NCBI GenBank assembly: GCA_019694395.1
Contig: JAIBCC010000031.1
Location: forward strand, 1-64,000
DNA length: 64,000 bases
Origin: Pyrinomonadaceae bacterium
GTDB lineage: Bacteria; Acidobacteriota; Blastocatellia; Pyrinomonadales; Pyrinomonadaceae
Direction: 5' to 3'
How positions within the stretch are numbered: the first letter of the stretch is position 1; every line of letters begins with the position of its first letter. The notes below the pieces were generated by a model, which was not told the DNA's origin, ran no database searches, and saw only the letters and a list, made by a program, of their open reading frames with translations. Below, piece by piece: positions 6,511 to 14,545 of the stretch. The translations under genes and the position numbers were made by a program.

Positions 6511-7122
6511 ATGGTTAATTTAGTTCCATCGTCGGATTCAGTAATGAGAATTCTGCGCGAAACAGGCGCATATCGCAAAGGACATTTTGTTTACCCTAAC
6601 GGAAAACACGCTTCACACTATTTTCAAATGCCGTTGGCGTTTCGCTATTATGACAACGCCAGAGTTATGTCAGTCGGTTTAAGCCGGATGTTTCGGATGG
6701 AAAAATCCATTTCGAGCCGTTTGCCGAAAGTTTCGATCATTAGCCCTAGTCCCGGCGGAATTGTAGTTGCTTTTGGAGTGCGCGAAGCACTCGGCGCAGA
6801 ACAAATTTATTGGGCGGAACGCGAAGAAGGTAAACGCCAATTCCGTCAATATATCGGCGAAGGCGATGTGCATCCGGCAATTATCGTTGATGATATTTTG
6901 CGTTCGGGAAATGCCATTAAAGAAACAGTTGAATTAGTTAAAGAACTTGGTTCAGAAGTAATCGGCATCGGAGCAATTATTAAATTTGAAGATGCCCCTA
7001 ATGAATTTGAAGGGATTCCGGTAAAAAGTTTAACCAGTTTTGAAGTCAATTTTTACGACACTAAGGAAGAGTGGGAAAAATCTAAAAACGCCTCAGACAA
7101 AGCCGAAGAAAAAGTTCGCTAA
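6511..7122 (+). CDS. pyrE: Orotate phosphoribosyltransferase
   Basis: A 203-residue type I phosphoribosyltransferase. The PRPP-binding motif A-I-I-V-D-D-I-L-R-S-G-N-A covers 123-135, and the orotate/OMP region holds K-G-H-F-V-Y-P-N-G-K-H-A-S-H-Y near 23-37. It would join PRPP to orotate to give OMP in pyrimidine synthesis. A strong ribosome site (AAGGAG) sets the ATG. The E-R-E-E-G-K-R-Q-F flexible loop is present. Another PRTase specificity cannot be wholly excluded, as this is a divergent member with an acidic/basic C-terminal tail. Confidence 0.75.
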   Translation: MVNLVPSSDSVMRILRETGAYRKGHFVYPNGKHASHYFQMPLAFRYYDNARVMSVGLSRMFRMEKSISSRLPKVSIISPSPGGIVVAFGVREALGAEQIYWAEREEGKRQFRQYIGEGDVHPAIIVDDILRSGNAIKETVELVKELGSEVIGIGAIIKFEDAPNEFEGIPVKSLTSFEVNFYDTKEEWEKSKNASDKAEEKVR

Positions 7123-7140
7123 AAACTAACTTTCAAATAA

Positions 7141-7200
7141 AAAGGCAAAAGGTAAAATTAGTTGAGTAATATTACAATTCAACTTTTTACCTTTTGCTTT
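7141..7200. terminator. Bidirectional hairpin between convergent pyrE and GT9 genes
   Basis: The arms AAAGGCAAAAGGTAAAA and TTTTACCTTTTGCTTT pair, with an inner AGTTGA/TCAACT stem and a GTAATATTAC tip. The long AT-rich hairpin lies between two converging genes, as expected for a two-way terminator. It is also built of the 7-bp style repeats seen elsewhere. Confidence 0.6.
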
Positions 7201-8221
7201 TTACTTTTAAAACCCGTTCAATCGCATTTTCGACATTTTCTACTTTTACGCTCAAAATACATTTTGGTTCGCCAAATTCCTCGCACACATAACCCGGACA
7301 AGGCTGACAGGCAAATTCTTCAAAAACCATTTCGTGCGGTGCGTCCGTCCACGGACTCCAATGAGCACGATTTGATGAGCCGAAAACTACCACACTCGGA
7401 GTTTTTACTGCCGCCGCAATATGTGCGATGCCCGAATCATTGCCGACAAAAATTTTGGCGCGTGAAGCCAAATTAGTAATCTGCGGCAAGGTTAGACTAT
7501 CGTAAGTTTGGATTGAAACCGGCGAAATTTTCTGTAATTTCTCTAAAATTCCACGCTCTTTTTTGGTTCCAACAGCAACGATCTGTAATCCTTTATTAAC
7601 CAAAAACTCTGCAATTTCGGCAAAATTTTCGGTTGCCCATTGTTTTGTCGGGAACGCTGCCACCGGATGAAACAAGGCAAAAGGAAAGGATGAATGATGA
7701 ACTATGAATGATGAATTTTCACTGATTGTTAATGATGATTTTGGTCGGTCATCAACGGGAACTCCGACAAAACCTAAAAGTGCAAGTTGCTGCTCAGCAG
7801 AATGTGTTTTTTCCTGCTGCCAAAAATCCGCCGAAGATGACAGTAAATGATTATAGAGAAACGAATATTGATAAGTTTCAAAACCAACCCGATGACGTGC
7901 GCCGCTTGCAAGAACAAAAAAAGTTGCAGTCGTTCCACCGTGAAAATTAAATGCAACATCATATTTATTTTGACGAAGCTGCCACATTGTTTTGAAACGT
8001 GATTTACTCGTTTTTCCAACGGTCAAAACATTATCAATCGCCTCAAAATTTTCTAAAACGGGCGCAACCCAGTCTTCGAGCAGAATATCTATCCGGGCAT
8101 CGGGCAAAAAACGGCGTAAGGCAATAAGCGAAGGAGTTGAAAGAACCGTATCACCGATTGAACGCAAGCGGACAATCAGGACTCGTTTGACGTTCTGCCA
8201 ATCAATCTCATTATTTTTCAA
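7187..8221 (-). CDS. Glycosyltransferase family 9 (heptosyltransferase-like)
   Basis: A GT9 protein of ~344 residues. The N-terminal Rossmann domain opens with V-L-I-V-R-L-R-S-I-G-D-T-V-L-S-T-P, and the C-terminal one holds F-V-G-N-D-S-G-I-A-H-I-A-A-A, the nucleotide-sugar site. Such enzymes add heptose or a related sugar to lipopolysaccharide core. I prefer the TTG at 8221, which has GAGGAAG nine bases upstream; a TTG at 8236 is possible. It overlaps the Trm112-like gene. A Cys-rich insert (C-Q-P-C-P-G-Y-V-C) near the end could bind metal. Residues S-S-F-I-V-H-H-S-S-F come from a 7-bp repeat intruding into the gene. Confidence 0.85.
   Translation of the reverse strand: MKNNEIDWQNVKRVLIVRLRSIGDTVLSTPSLIALRRFLPDARIDILLEDWVAPVLENFEAIDNVLTVGKTSKSRFKTMWQLRQNKYDVAFNFHGGTTATFFVLASGARHRVGFETYQYSFLYNHLLSSSADFWQQEKTHSAEQQLALLGFVGVPVDDRPKSSLTISENSSFIVHHSSFPFALFHPVAAFPTKQWATENFAEIAEFLVNKGLQIVAVGTKKERGILEKLQKISPVSIQTYDSLTLPQITNLASRAKIFVGNDSGIAHIAAAVKTPSVVVFGSSNRAHWSPWTDAPHEMVFEEFACQPCPGYVCEEFGEPKCILSVKVENVENAIERVLKVKSKR
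7687..7722. repeat. Heptad repeat inside the GT9 coding sequence
   Basis: The plus strand shows GATGAATGATGAACTATGAATGATGAA, a degenerate tandem repeat (ATGAATG/ATGAACT). On the coding strand it gives S-S-F-I-V-H-H-S-S-F, a low-complexity insert between the two GT9 domains. It keeps the reading frame. Confidence 0.65.
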
Positions 8222-8387
8222 CGACGGCTTCCTCAACCAACATTACGGGAATATTTTCACGAATCGGATAAACCAAGGCGCATTCGGGATTGGTGCATTT
8301 CAAGCCTTTTCCATCCGCCTTTAATTCAACTTTTGTCTTACATTTAGGACAAACTAAGATTTCGAGTAATTCAGGACTAATTGCCAT
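8211..8387 (-). CDS. Trm112-like / UPF0434 family small zinc protein
   Basis: A 58-residue protein beginning MAISPELLEILVCPKCK. It has C-P-K-C near 13-16 and C-T-N-P-E-C near 31-36, a four-cysteine zinc ribbon, followed by Y-P-I-R-E-N-I-P-V-M-L, the hallmark of the Trm112/YcaR (UPF0434) family. Trm112 proteins stabilise methyltransferases in eukaryotes and archaea; the bacterial ones often lie beside lipid A or glycosyltransferase genes, as here. It overlaps the start of the GT9 gene, which suggests coupled translation. Confidence 0.85.
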   Translation of the reverse strand: MAISPELLEILVCPKCKTKVELKADGKGLKCTNPECALVYPIRENIPVMLVEEAVVEK

Positions 8388-8443
8388 ATTTTTTTGAGTA
8401 TAACAAATTGAAGTTTAATGTTGAAATTTAGGCAACCGGCAAT

Positions 8444-9787
8444 TTAGTTTAAGTTAATAGGGTCCGCCTGCACGCCAAAATCTTTCGGGTTTTGAGCAAT
8501 TGTTCCAATCGCAAGGAATCGTAAAGCAAATTCAAACTGCGAATCGCTGATTTTTCCGTTTTCTTTGAGAAACCAAATCGTGCGGATTTCGCGGCAACTG
8601 ACCCCCGGATTATTTTTAGGAATACATTCCCGCGCCAACAAATCCCGCATTGTCAGGTATTGTCCGGCAACCCCCTGTTCGTATGCCGCGATCATTAAAA
8701 GGCTGTCATTTGCGAGTTCATTACCAACTGGAACTCTTAATCCGCTTAAAGCTCCAACCATTCCCTGAGCCGTGGCAACAACATCACCGCTTTGACTGCC
8801 AAGTTTGGTAATGGCGGCAATTGCCAAAAATTCGGGTGTAAAACTATTGTCCTGCGCCATTTTTTGAATTTGTGCGGCTGATTTTTTGGCATTTCTCAGA
8901 TTTTCGGCTAATGCGCTTGAACCTTTGAGCTGGTTAATTTTACTATTCAGCGTCGGAACATTTTTAGTCGGCAAAAAGATCTTTGAATCACTTTTGGCAA
9001 TCCGGCGCAAAAACATTGTCGAATTAACCTCAACTTTTTGTGTGTCGCCCGAAGGTGGTTGAGTCGAAGTCGGCTCTACTGTTGACTGCGGCGAACTACC
9101 ACCGTTTGAAGGGGTTGCAGAGTTTGAATTGGTAATCGGCGTGCTTGAATTATTAATTGGCGTTTCCGTTTTTTCAGGCGTTTTTTCATTAGCCGGCGGA
9201 TCATCTTCTTCGTCTTTATTTTTGCTGTAAACAAAGCCTTTATTACTTCCGTTTTCCGCAACTTCCGGTCCCGAATTACGATTAGCGATCAACAAAACTC
9301 CAACAATTACCAGCAAAAAAAATCCGCCCAAAAGTGGAATCAACAATAAAAGCCCGATTGGAAATGAACTGCCTCCGCTTGATGCAGAACCGTTTGCGGC
9401 TGATGCGCTCGCGGCGGCTGGCTCAATATCTTCCTCATCTTCATCCTCGTCATCGGCGGGTGGCGGCTGATTGTTTGGTTTATCGGAAGCTAACTCAACT
9501 TTAATATCAACGCCGCCGCCAAGATTTAAATTGTCGCCGTCTTTAAGCGCAACCGGATTTTCGACTCTTTCGTCATTCAAAAAAGTTCCATTGCTGGAAC
9601 CGGCATCGGAAACAATGAAAACATCCGCAAAACGTTCGATCTTAGCGTGTTGGCGCGACAGGTTGCCAAGCGCAATTTGCAAGTCATTGTCGGGAGTTCT
9701 GCCAATAGAAAACCTTTCGCCCTCGACCAACACCCGTTTGGCTTCACCTTTTTCATCCGTAAAATTTAACCAAAGCTCTTGTGGCAT
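8444..9787 (-). CDS. FHA-TM protein with degenerate transglycosylase-like C-terminus (paralog 1)
   Basis: Residues 20-98 form an FHA domain with G-R at 29-30, S-R-Q-H at 44-47 and S-S-N-G-T-F-L-N at 64-71, the phosphothreonine-binding residues. An acidic linker (D-D-E-D-E-D-E-E-D) leads to a transmembrane helix at ~143-168, then a Ser/Thr/Pro-rich stretch. The C-terminal ~200 residues end in N-P-K-D-F-G, shared with the two neighbours. Where the second paralog has the catalytic Glu of a lytic transglycosylase, this protein has A-A-I-T-K-L-G, so it is probably inactive. The FHA part would be cytosolic and the tail periplasmic. It lies third in a same-strand trio. Confidence 0.8.
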   Translation of the reverse strand: MPQELWLNFTDEKGEAKRVLVEGERFSIGRTPDNDLQIALGNLSRQHAKIERFADVFIVSDAGSSNGTFLNDERVENPVALKDGDNLNLGGGVDIKVELASDKPNNQPPPADDEDEDEEDIEPAAASASAANGSASSGGSSFPIGLLLLIPLLGGFFLLVIVGVLLIANRNSGPEVAENGSNKGFVYSKNKDEEDDPPANEKTPEKTETPINNSSTPITNSNSATPSNGGSSPQSTVEPTSTQPPSGDTQKVEVNSTMFLRRIAKSDSKIFLPTKNVPTLNSKINQLKGSSALAENLRNAKKSAAQIQKMAQDNSFTPEFLAIAAITKLGSQSGDVVATAQGMVGALSGLRVPVGNELANDSLLMIAAYEQGVAGQYLTMRDLLARECIPKNNPGVSCREIRTIWFLKENGKISDSQFEFALRFLAIGTIAQNPKDFGVQADPINLN

Positions 9788-9799
9788 AAGTTGACAGTT

Positions 9800-9900
9800 T
9801 ATGAAGTTTAGAAAGTTGTGAAAGCAAACGGAAAGAAGTTTGTTTAGATAAAATAAGTTTCTAAACTTTCAAAACCTCCCTAACTTTCAAAACTTCCTCT
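9800..9900. repeat. Heptad repeats forming a hairpin between FHA genes
   Basis: AGTTTAGAAAGTTGTGAAAG on the left is complementary to CTTTCAAAAC and TTTCTAAACTTTC on the right, with GAAAGTT/AACTTTC units repeated. It fills the 116-bp gap between the first two FHA genes. Confidence 0.65.
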
Positions 9901-9903
9901 AAC

Positions 9904-11382
9904 TCATTTCGTATAAGTGGAAAGCGGCTGCAAAGTCAGTCCAAAATCAGCCGGATTTTCTCCAACAATTGCGGCGGCAAAGAATTTCGGAACGTATTTG
10001 AAATTTTCCGCTTGGAACTGTTTGGAAAGTTTTTCGCTGTTTGCAATCAACGACCAAAAATCTCTCGGCAAACCTTCGTTTGATTCCAGGGCGGTTTTCA
10101 AATTGCTGCTCAAACCGCCTTCGCCGCTGTTGTAACTGCCGATGGCTAACGGAAAACTTGAGGGTCCTGTTCCGTATCTGCCCGTTAAAAATTTCATATA
10201 GCTTGCCGCCGCATTCGCCGCCGGTTCGGGTTTGCAGCGGTCATCGGGATTTGAAGGGCTTGCGCCTTTGACAATTGAAGCCGAATCCCCAAAATGTGCT
10301 TTGGCAGTCAAATAAGTAAATTGATACATTCCAAGCGGTCCGGTCGGGCTTTGCAAGCAAACGCAATGCTCGGATTCGATCATTGCCAAATACATTCCGA
10401 TTTGCGGATCAATTCCCTGCTGATTAAATGCCCGAATAATGAAAGGCGCATTTTTACTGGCTCTTTCGTAAGTTGCCTGAAGATTATCGCCGAATTTGCA
10501 TCCCTGCATCCGCGCGACATTGGCTCGTTTGGCGTAGGCATCCAAAAAACTTTTGATACGGTCAATCGCCAATGCCGGAATTGCCTCGCTTGAATGATTA
10601 CCGATAAGTGCCGCAACTTTTTGCGCTCTGGATTCGATATATTGCCGACGTTCAGCGTCGGACATATCCAAATATTTTTTACCGCTTGGGACGATGGGCG
10701 TTTGCGGAGTTTTTGGAGCCTCCGGCGAATTCGTCAAATTTGTATTATTATTTCCGCCGGAATTGGTCGGTGTTGAAGTTCCCAATTTCGGAGTTGGAGT
10801 GGTTATTCCGCCTGATTTATTTTCTTCGGGAGTTTCAATCGGGTCTTCTTCCTCTTCAGGAGTCGGTTTAGAAACCACAGTCCCGCTGCCGCTGTTAATC
10901 ACCATATAGCCGACAAAAAGTGCCGAAACTCCGATCAATAAAATTCCAAAAGTAATAATCGCAATCGGCAAGAGGCTCGAAACCCCAACTGTCATTGAAG
11001 GTTTAGCAGAAGAAACGGTTTTTGTCGGTTTGCTGATTTCTTGAGCTTGAGTTTGAGCTTTTTCTGTCTGCACAAACTTAACTCTGATACTGGTGTAGTT
11101 TCCAATTTTGATACGGTCTCCGTCTTGCAAAGGCGTTCCGCGTCCGCTTACCTGCTCACCATTGACAAAAGTTCCGTTGGTTGAACCTTCGTCAGTTACC
11201 CAAATATTATTACCTTCCCGATAAACAGTTGAGTGCAGACGAGATAAACCATCATCCGCAAAACGGTGATCTGCTTCGCTCCCACGTCCGAATGAGACCT
11301 GGCTATTATCGGCAAGTTTGATTTCCTCCGAGCCGTCAACCGTTGAACATTGTAAAATTACTTCCATTTCTTTCTTTGTCAA
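9904..11382 (-). CDS. FHA-TM protein with intact lytic transglycosylase-like domain (paralog 2)
   Basis: FHA domain at ~25-103 (F-G-R-G 31-34, S-R-L-H 47-50, G-S-T-N-G-T-F 66-72), transmembrane helix ~134-163, Pro/Thr-rich linker 170-235, then an SLT/goose-lysozyme-type fold at ~310-480. That fold has the catalytic E-S at 336-337, G-P-L-G-M-Y-Q-F at 348-355, a Cys-rich insert, and Y-N-S-G-E-G-G at 417-423. It would cleave peptidoglycan glycan strands in the periplasm, with a cytosolic FHA reading a phosphothreonine signal. It sits between two paralogs that appear catalytically dead. Confidence 0.85.
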   Translation of the reverse strand: MTKKEMEVILQCSTVDGSEEIKLADNSQVSFGRGSEADHRFADDGLSRLHSTVYREGNNIWVTDEGSTNGTFVNGEQVSGRGTPLQDGDRIKIGNYTSIRVKFVQTEKAQTQAQEISKPTKTVSSAKPSMTVGVSSLLPIAIITFGILLIGVSALFVGYMVINSGSGTVVSKPTPEEEEDPIETPEENKSGGITTPTPKLGTSTPTNSGGNNNTNLTNSPEAPKTPQTPIVPSGKKYLDMSDAERRQYIESRAQKVAALIGNHSSEAIPALAIDRIKSFLDAYAKRANVARMQGCKFGDNLQATYERASKNAPFIIRAFNQQGIDPQIGMYLAMIESEHCVCLQSPTGPLGMYQFTYLTAKAHFGDSASIVKGASPSNPDDRCKPEPAANAAASYMKFLTGRYGTGPSSFPLAIGSYNSGEGGLSSNLKTALESNEGLPRDFWSLIANSEKLSKQFQAENFKYVPKFFAAAIVGENPADFGLTLQPLSTYTK

Positions 11383-11384
11383 AA

Positions 11385-11440
11385 GTCATAAAGTCCAATG
11401 TCCAATGTCTCAGAACAATCATTTGACCTTCGACTTTCGA
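11385..11440. repeat. Short heptad repeats between FHA genes
   Basis: AAAGTCATAAAGTCCAATGTCCAATGTCTC followed by TTTGACCTTCGACTTTCGACC shows degenerate AAGTCCA/GACTTTC units. The gap is 59 bp and carries no gene. Confidence 0.55.
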
Positions 11441-11441
11441 C

Positions 11442-12956
11442 CTAATTGCCTATCGTAATCTTATACAATTCCGAAATCGGACGGTCTTTTTTCAGACCAA
11501 ATCTTTGCGGATTTTCCGCTACGATTCCTGCGGCAAAAAATCTCACGATTTCCTCGCGCTGTTTCGCAGATTTTATCACTTTCCAAAAATCTTCGCGGTT
11601 AGCAGGCAAAGTTGCTTTGAACGCAGCGGCATCATTCGGCGGCATTCCAATCGCCGACACGCTGTAAATGACATCGCCTTCAAAAACGTTCAGAACCAAT
11701 GATTTAAGGTAAAGCGCAGAAACTTTGGTCGAGCATTTTTGCTTTGGATCGCTCAAAGATTCAGTTCCACAGACTTCCGCCAGATTAAATCCGTTTTGTT
11801 CTAAAACTTCTTTTGAAATTCGCCACAATCCTTCACCGTCAGACTGTTTACCCGGATTAAATTTACTGCGGCTCATTGCCAAAACATACCCGAGCGGAGC
11901 GTCCAAATTTTGCTCGATAACATATCCGACATTGATCGTATCTTTGTATGGCGTGGCTCTCGCAAAATAACCTTCGGAAACATATTCCGATGTTTTTTTG
12001 TTGACCTCAACCAAAAATTCCTGATCAAGTTTATATTTTGAGCCGCCCGAAAATTGTTTAAGCAAATTAGTGACCATCGTTTGTGTATCAATCACACCAA
12101 CTTTGGGATTTTGCGTAACTTGGGGGATTGGCGAAGTTTGAGTATTAGCCTCTGTAACTTCTGTTTTTCCGGGCTTTTGCTCCAGCGTTTCAAAAGCCAA
12201 AGCAATTTCATTGGATTGCGAAATTCTTGCTCCGCTTTTGTCAATCAGAACAACCTTTAAGCCATACAGATCGCCATCCGATAAATCATCCGGCAAATTC
12301 TTTGGATCAAGCGAAACTGTAAACGGTTCGGAATTTGAGCTGGCAAATTCTTTTTCACCAACATAAAAGACGGCTTTTTGAACACATTGCGGATTTGTGA
12401 CTTTAACCTCAACATCAACTGCCGCAGAAATGGTTTCGCCGCTGTCAGGGCTAACGATTCTGGCAGTTGCATCGCACGTAGAAGACGATCTCGCCCAATA
12501 AACAATGCCCGCCACAGCAATAAAAACAACGGCTAACCCGACAATACCACCCGCTGTCAGATATAGTGTTTTATTGCTTTTGGCAGCTTCTTCGGGAGCA
12601 GGTGCGGTAGCAGAACTTGATTCAGGTGATTCATCTGCATCTTCTTCTTCCTCCGCCGGTTTTCCGTCATCAATTGTCACTCCTAATTGGCTTGTTCCGC
12701 CAAATAAGATCGTGTCGCCATCCTGCAAAAGCATTTCGCCTTCAACCGGGGTTCCGTTCAAAGTCGTGCCGTTGCTGCTTCCCTGATCAATCAGCCAAAA
12801 ACCGTCCTCGCGCTGTTCAATGCGGGCGTGATACCGTGAAACATTGGTATCCTCAGGAAAAGCAATAGCATTGTCAGAACCACGCCCAATCATCACTAAC
12901 GGACTGGTAACTTCAAAATCTGTTTCACCATTTATCTTGAGCGTGATTTTTTCCAT
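11442..12956 (-). CDS. FHA-TM-Ig-like protein with degenerate transglycosylase-like C-terminus (paralog 3)
   Basis: FHA domain ~15-95 (I-G-R-G 23-26, S-R-Y-H 40-43, G-S-S-N-G-T-T-L-N 59-67), acidic linker, transmembrane helix ~131-155, then an Ig-like segment at ~165-255 (S-P-D-S-G-E-T-I-S, as in bacterial Ig-like modules). The last ~180 residues align with paralog 2: L-A-M-S-R-S-K-F-N-P takes the place of L-A-M-I-E-S-E-H-C, so the catalytic Glu is gone, and N-P-Q-R-F-G closes the domain. First gene of the trio. It is probably a binding or scaffold partner of the active paralog. Confidence 0.8.
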   Translation of the reverse strand: MEKITLKINGETDFEVTSPLVMIGRGSDNAIAFPEDTNVSRYHARIEQREDGFWLIDQGSSNGTTLNGTPVEGEMLLQDGDTILFGGTSQLGVTIDDGKPAEEEEDADESPESSSATAPAPEEAAKSNKTLYLTAGGIVGLAVVFIAVAGIVYWARSSSTCDATARIVSPDSGETISAAVDVEVKVTNPQCVQKAVFYVGEKEFASSNSEPFTVSLDPKNLPDDLSDGDLYGLKVVLIDKSGARISQSNEIALAFETLEQKPGKTEVTEANTQTSPIPQVTQNPKVGVIDTQTMVTNLLKQFSGGSKYKLDQEFLVEVNKKTSEYVSEGYFARATPYKDTINVGYVIEQNLDAPLGYVLAMSRSKFNPGKQSDGEGLWRISKEVLEQNGFNLAEVCGTESLSDPKQKCSTKVSALYLKSLVLNVFEGDVIYSVSAIGMPPNDAAAFKATLPANREDFWKVIKSAKQREEIVRFFAAGIVAENPQRFGLKKDRPISELYKITIGN

Positions 12957-13042
12957 ATTTCTCAGGTCTCAGGTCTCAGGTCTCAAGTCCCAGGTCTGTC
13001 AAAATTGACTTGAGACTTCTGAGACTTGAAACGTGAGACTTA
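12957..13042. repeat. Heptad repeats with inverted arms between FHA trio and CBS gene
   Basis: Four AGGTCTC units, then AAGTCCC and AGGTCTG, are followed by GACTTGAGACTTCTGAGACTTG. The two halves are complementary (TCTCAAGTC against GACTTGAGA), so the gap can form a hairpin. The GACTTGAGACTT core is the one found at 5806-5838. Confidence 0.8.
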
Positions 13043-13043
13043 C

Positions 13044-14411
13044 TTAATTAGGAAATTCTAACACATCCGAGCGCGTGATAATCCCTGTAATTCTCTTAAA
13101 ATCTTCAACCAAAACTGCCGGAGATTTTTGCAAACGACGTTTAATTTTCTCCAAACTCGTATCCACATCAACAACCGGAAAACTTTCTTCCATCACCTCG
13201 CTCACGAGAGAATTCATTAAATCACGGTTTGCCAAAAGTTTAGCCAGAACGTGACTTTCGCGCAAAGAACCAACCGACCTATAGTCTTCTAAAACCGGAA
13301 TTTGAGTCACGCCGGAGCTGTTCATCAATTCCAGAGCCGCACTGACAGTTTCAGTCGGCGATACAAAGACGAGATTTTGCGGCGATTTTTGCGATTTAGT
13401 TTCAGTAATTAAACTTGCAGTAATTTTTTGCGGTTCGAGCATTAATTTTTCCTTCATCCATTCGTCCGAATGATGTTTGGTCAAATAATGTTCACCCGTA
13501 TCGCAAACGATGAAAACTACTAAAGCATTTTCGTCCAAATCTTTAGCCACGCGCAAAGCACCGGCGAAAATAGTTCCGGTTGAACCGCCGCAGAAAATTC
13601 CTTCCTGTTTTCCAAGCTGGCGCGACATTTCAAAAGATTCCCGGTCGGTAATGTTGATAACTTCATCAATCACCTTCATATCTGCATTGCCAACCACGAT
13701 ATTTTGCCCGATTCCTTCAACTAAATACGGCGTAGCTTCGGGAACTTGTCCGGTTTCTTTGTAGGTCTTGAAAATCGAACCGTAAGGATCAGCACCGATA
13801 ACTTTGATGTTCGGATTTTTTTCTTTCAAATAACGTGCAGTTCCCGAAATCGTGCCGCCCGTTCCGATCGAGGCGACAAAATGCGTGATTTTACCGTCCG
13901 TATCATTCCAAATTTCAGGTCCGGTGGTGCGATAATGCGCCATCGGATTGAACGGATGATTGTATTGATCGGGATAAAAAGAATTTGGAGTTTCTTCGGC
14001 AATTCGTTTGGCGGTTGCAACGTAATGCTCAGGTGAGCCGTATTTTGCCGCCGCTGAACAAATAACCACATCTGCTCCAATGGCTTTCAAATAACGGCGT
14101 TTTTCGGTGGAAACTTTATCCGTCATCACAAAAATACATTTGTAACCGCGAACCGCTGCCGTTAAAGCCAAACCGATTCCCGTATTTCCCGAAGTTGCTT
14201 CGATAATTGTGCCGCCTTTTTTCAAAATCCCTTTTTCTTCCGCATCATTGATCATCGAAACTCCGATGCGGTCTTTGACGGAATAGCCCGGATTAAGACT
14301 TTCCATTTTGGCATAAACTTTCGCTTTGATCCCGAGTTTTTTTGTAATATTGTTGATTCTGACCAACGGCGTATTGCCGATTAAGCCCAAAACATTGTCA
14401 TATAATTTCAT
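13044..14411 (-). CDS. Cystathionine beta-synthase with CBS-domain pair
   Basis: Residues 1-330 are a fold-type II PLP enzyme: S-V-K-D-R at 44-48 with the PLP lysine at 46, S-G-N-T-G at 74-78 for the phosphate, and G-T-G-G-T-I-S-G-T in the second phosphate loop. Two CBS domains follow at ~335-455 (V-F-V-S-P-T-E-T-V, I-T-G-I-I-T-R-S-D-V). It would condense serine with homocysteine to cystathionine. The CBS pair suggests control by an adenosyl ligand. A cysteine synthase role with the same architecture cannot be excluded. No partner lyase gene lies nearby. Confidence 0.85.
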   Translation of the reverse strand: MKLYDNVLGLIGNTPLVRINNITKKLGIKAKVYAKMESLNPGYSVKDRIGVSMINDAEEKGILKKGGTIIEATSGNTGIGLALTAAVRGYKCIFVMTDKVSTEKRRYLKAIGADVVICSAAAKYGSPEHYVATAKRIAEETPNSFYPDQYNHPFNPMAHYRTTGPEIWNDTDGKITHFVASIGTGGTISGTARYLKEKNPNIKVIGADPYGSIFKTYKETGQVPEATPYLVEGIGQNIVVGNADMKVIDEVINITDRESFEMSRQLGKQEGIFCGGSTGTIFAGALRVAKDLDENALVVFIVCDTGEHYLTKHHSDEWMKEKLMLEPQKITASLITETKSQKSPQNLVFVSPTETVSAALELMNSSGVTQIPVLEDYRSVGSLRESHVLAKLLANRDLMNSLVSEVMEESFPVVDVDTSLEKIKRRLQKSPAVLVEDFKRITGIITRSDVLEFPN

Positions 14412-14545
14412 TTAATTCTCCGAAAAATTTTTCTAATAATTGTCGTAATTTTATGGTAGTTCAGGCAACTTAGGCAAACGCGGAAACTTCAAATAAAAAA
14501 CTGCGTATTAACAAACAAGAAAAGACATTTCAAAATAGAAAAACT

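Noticed and set aside
12505..12868. Overlapping frames on the plus strand in the FHA genes
   Set aside because: They run against domain-bearing genes and consist of low-complexity Ser/Pro-rich sequence mirrored from acidic linkers.
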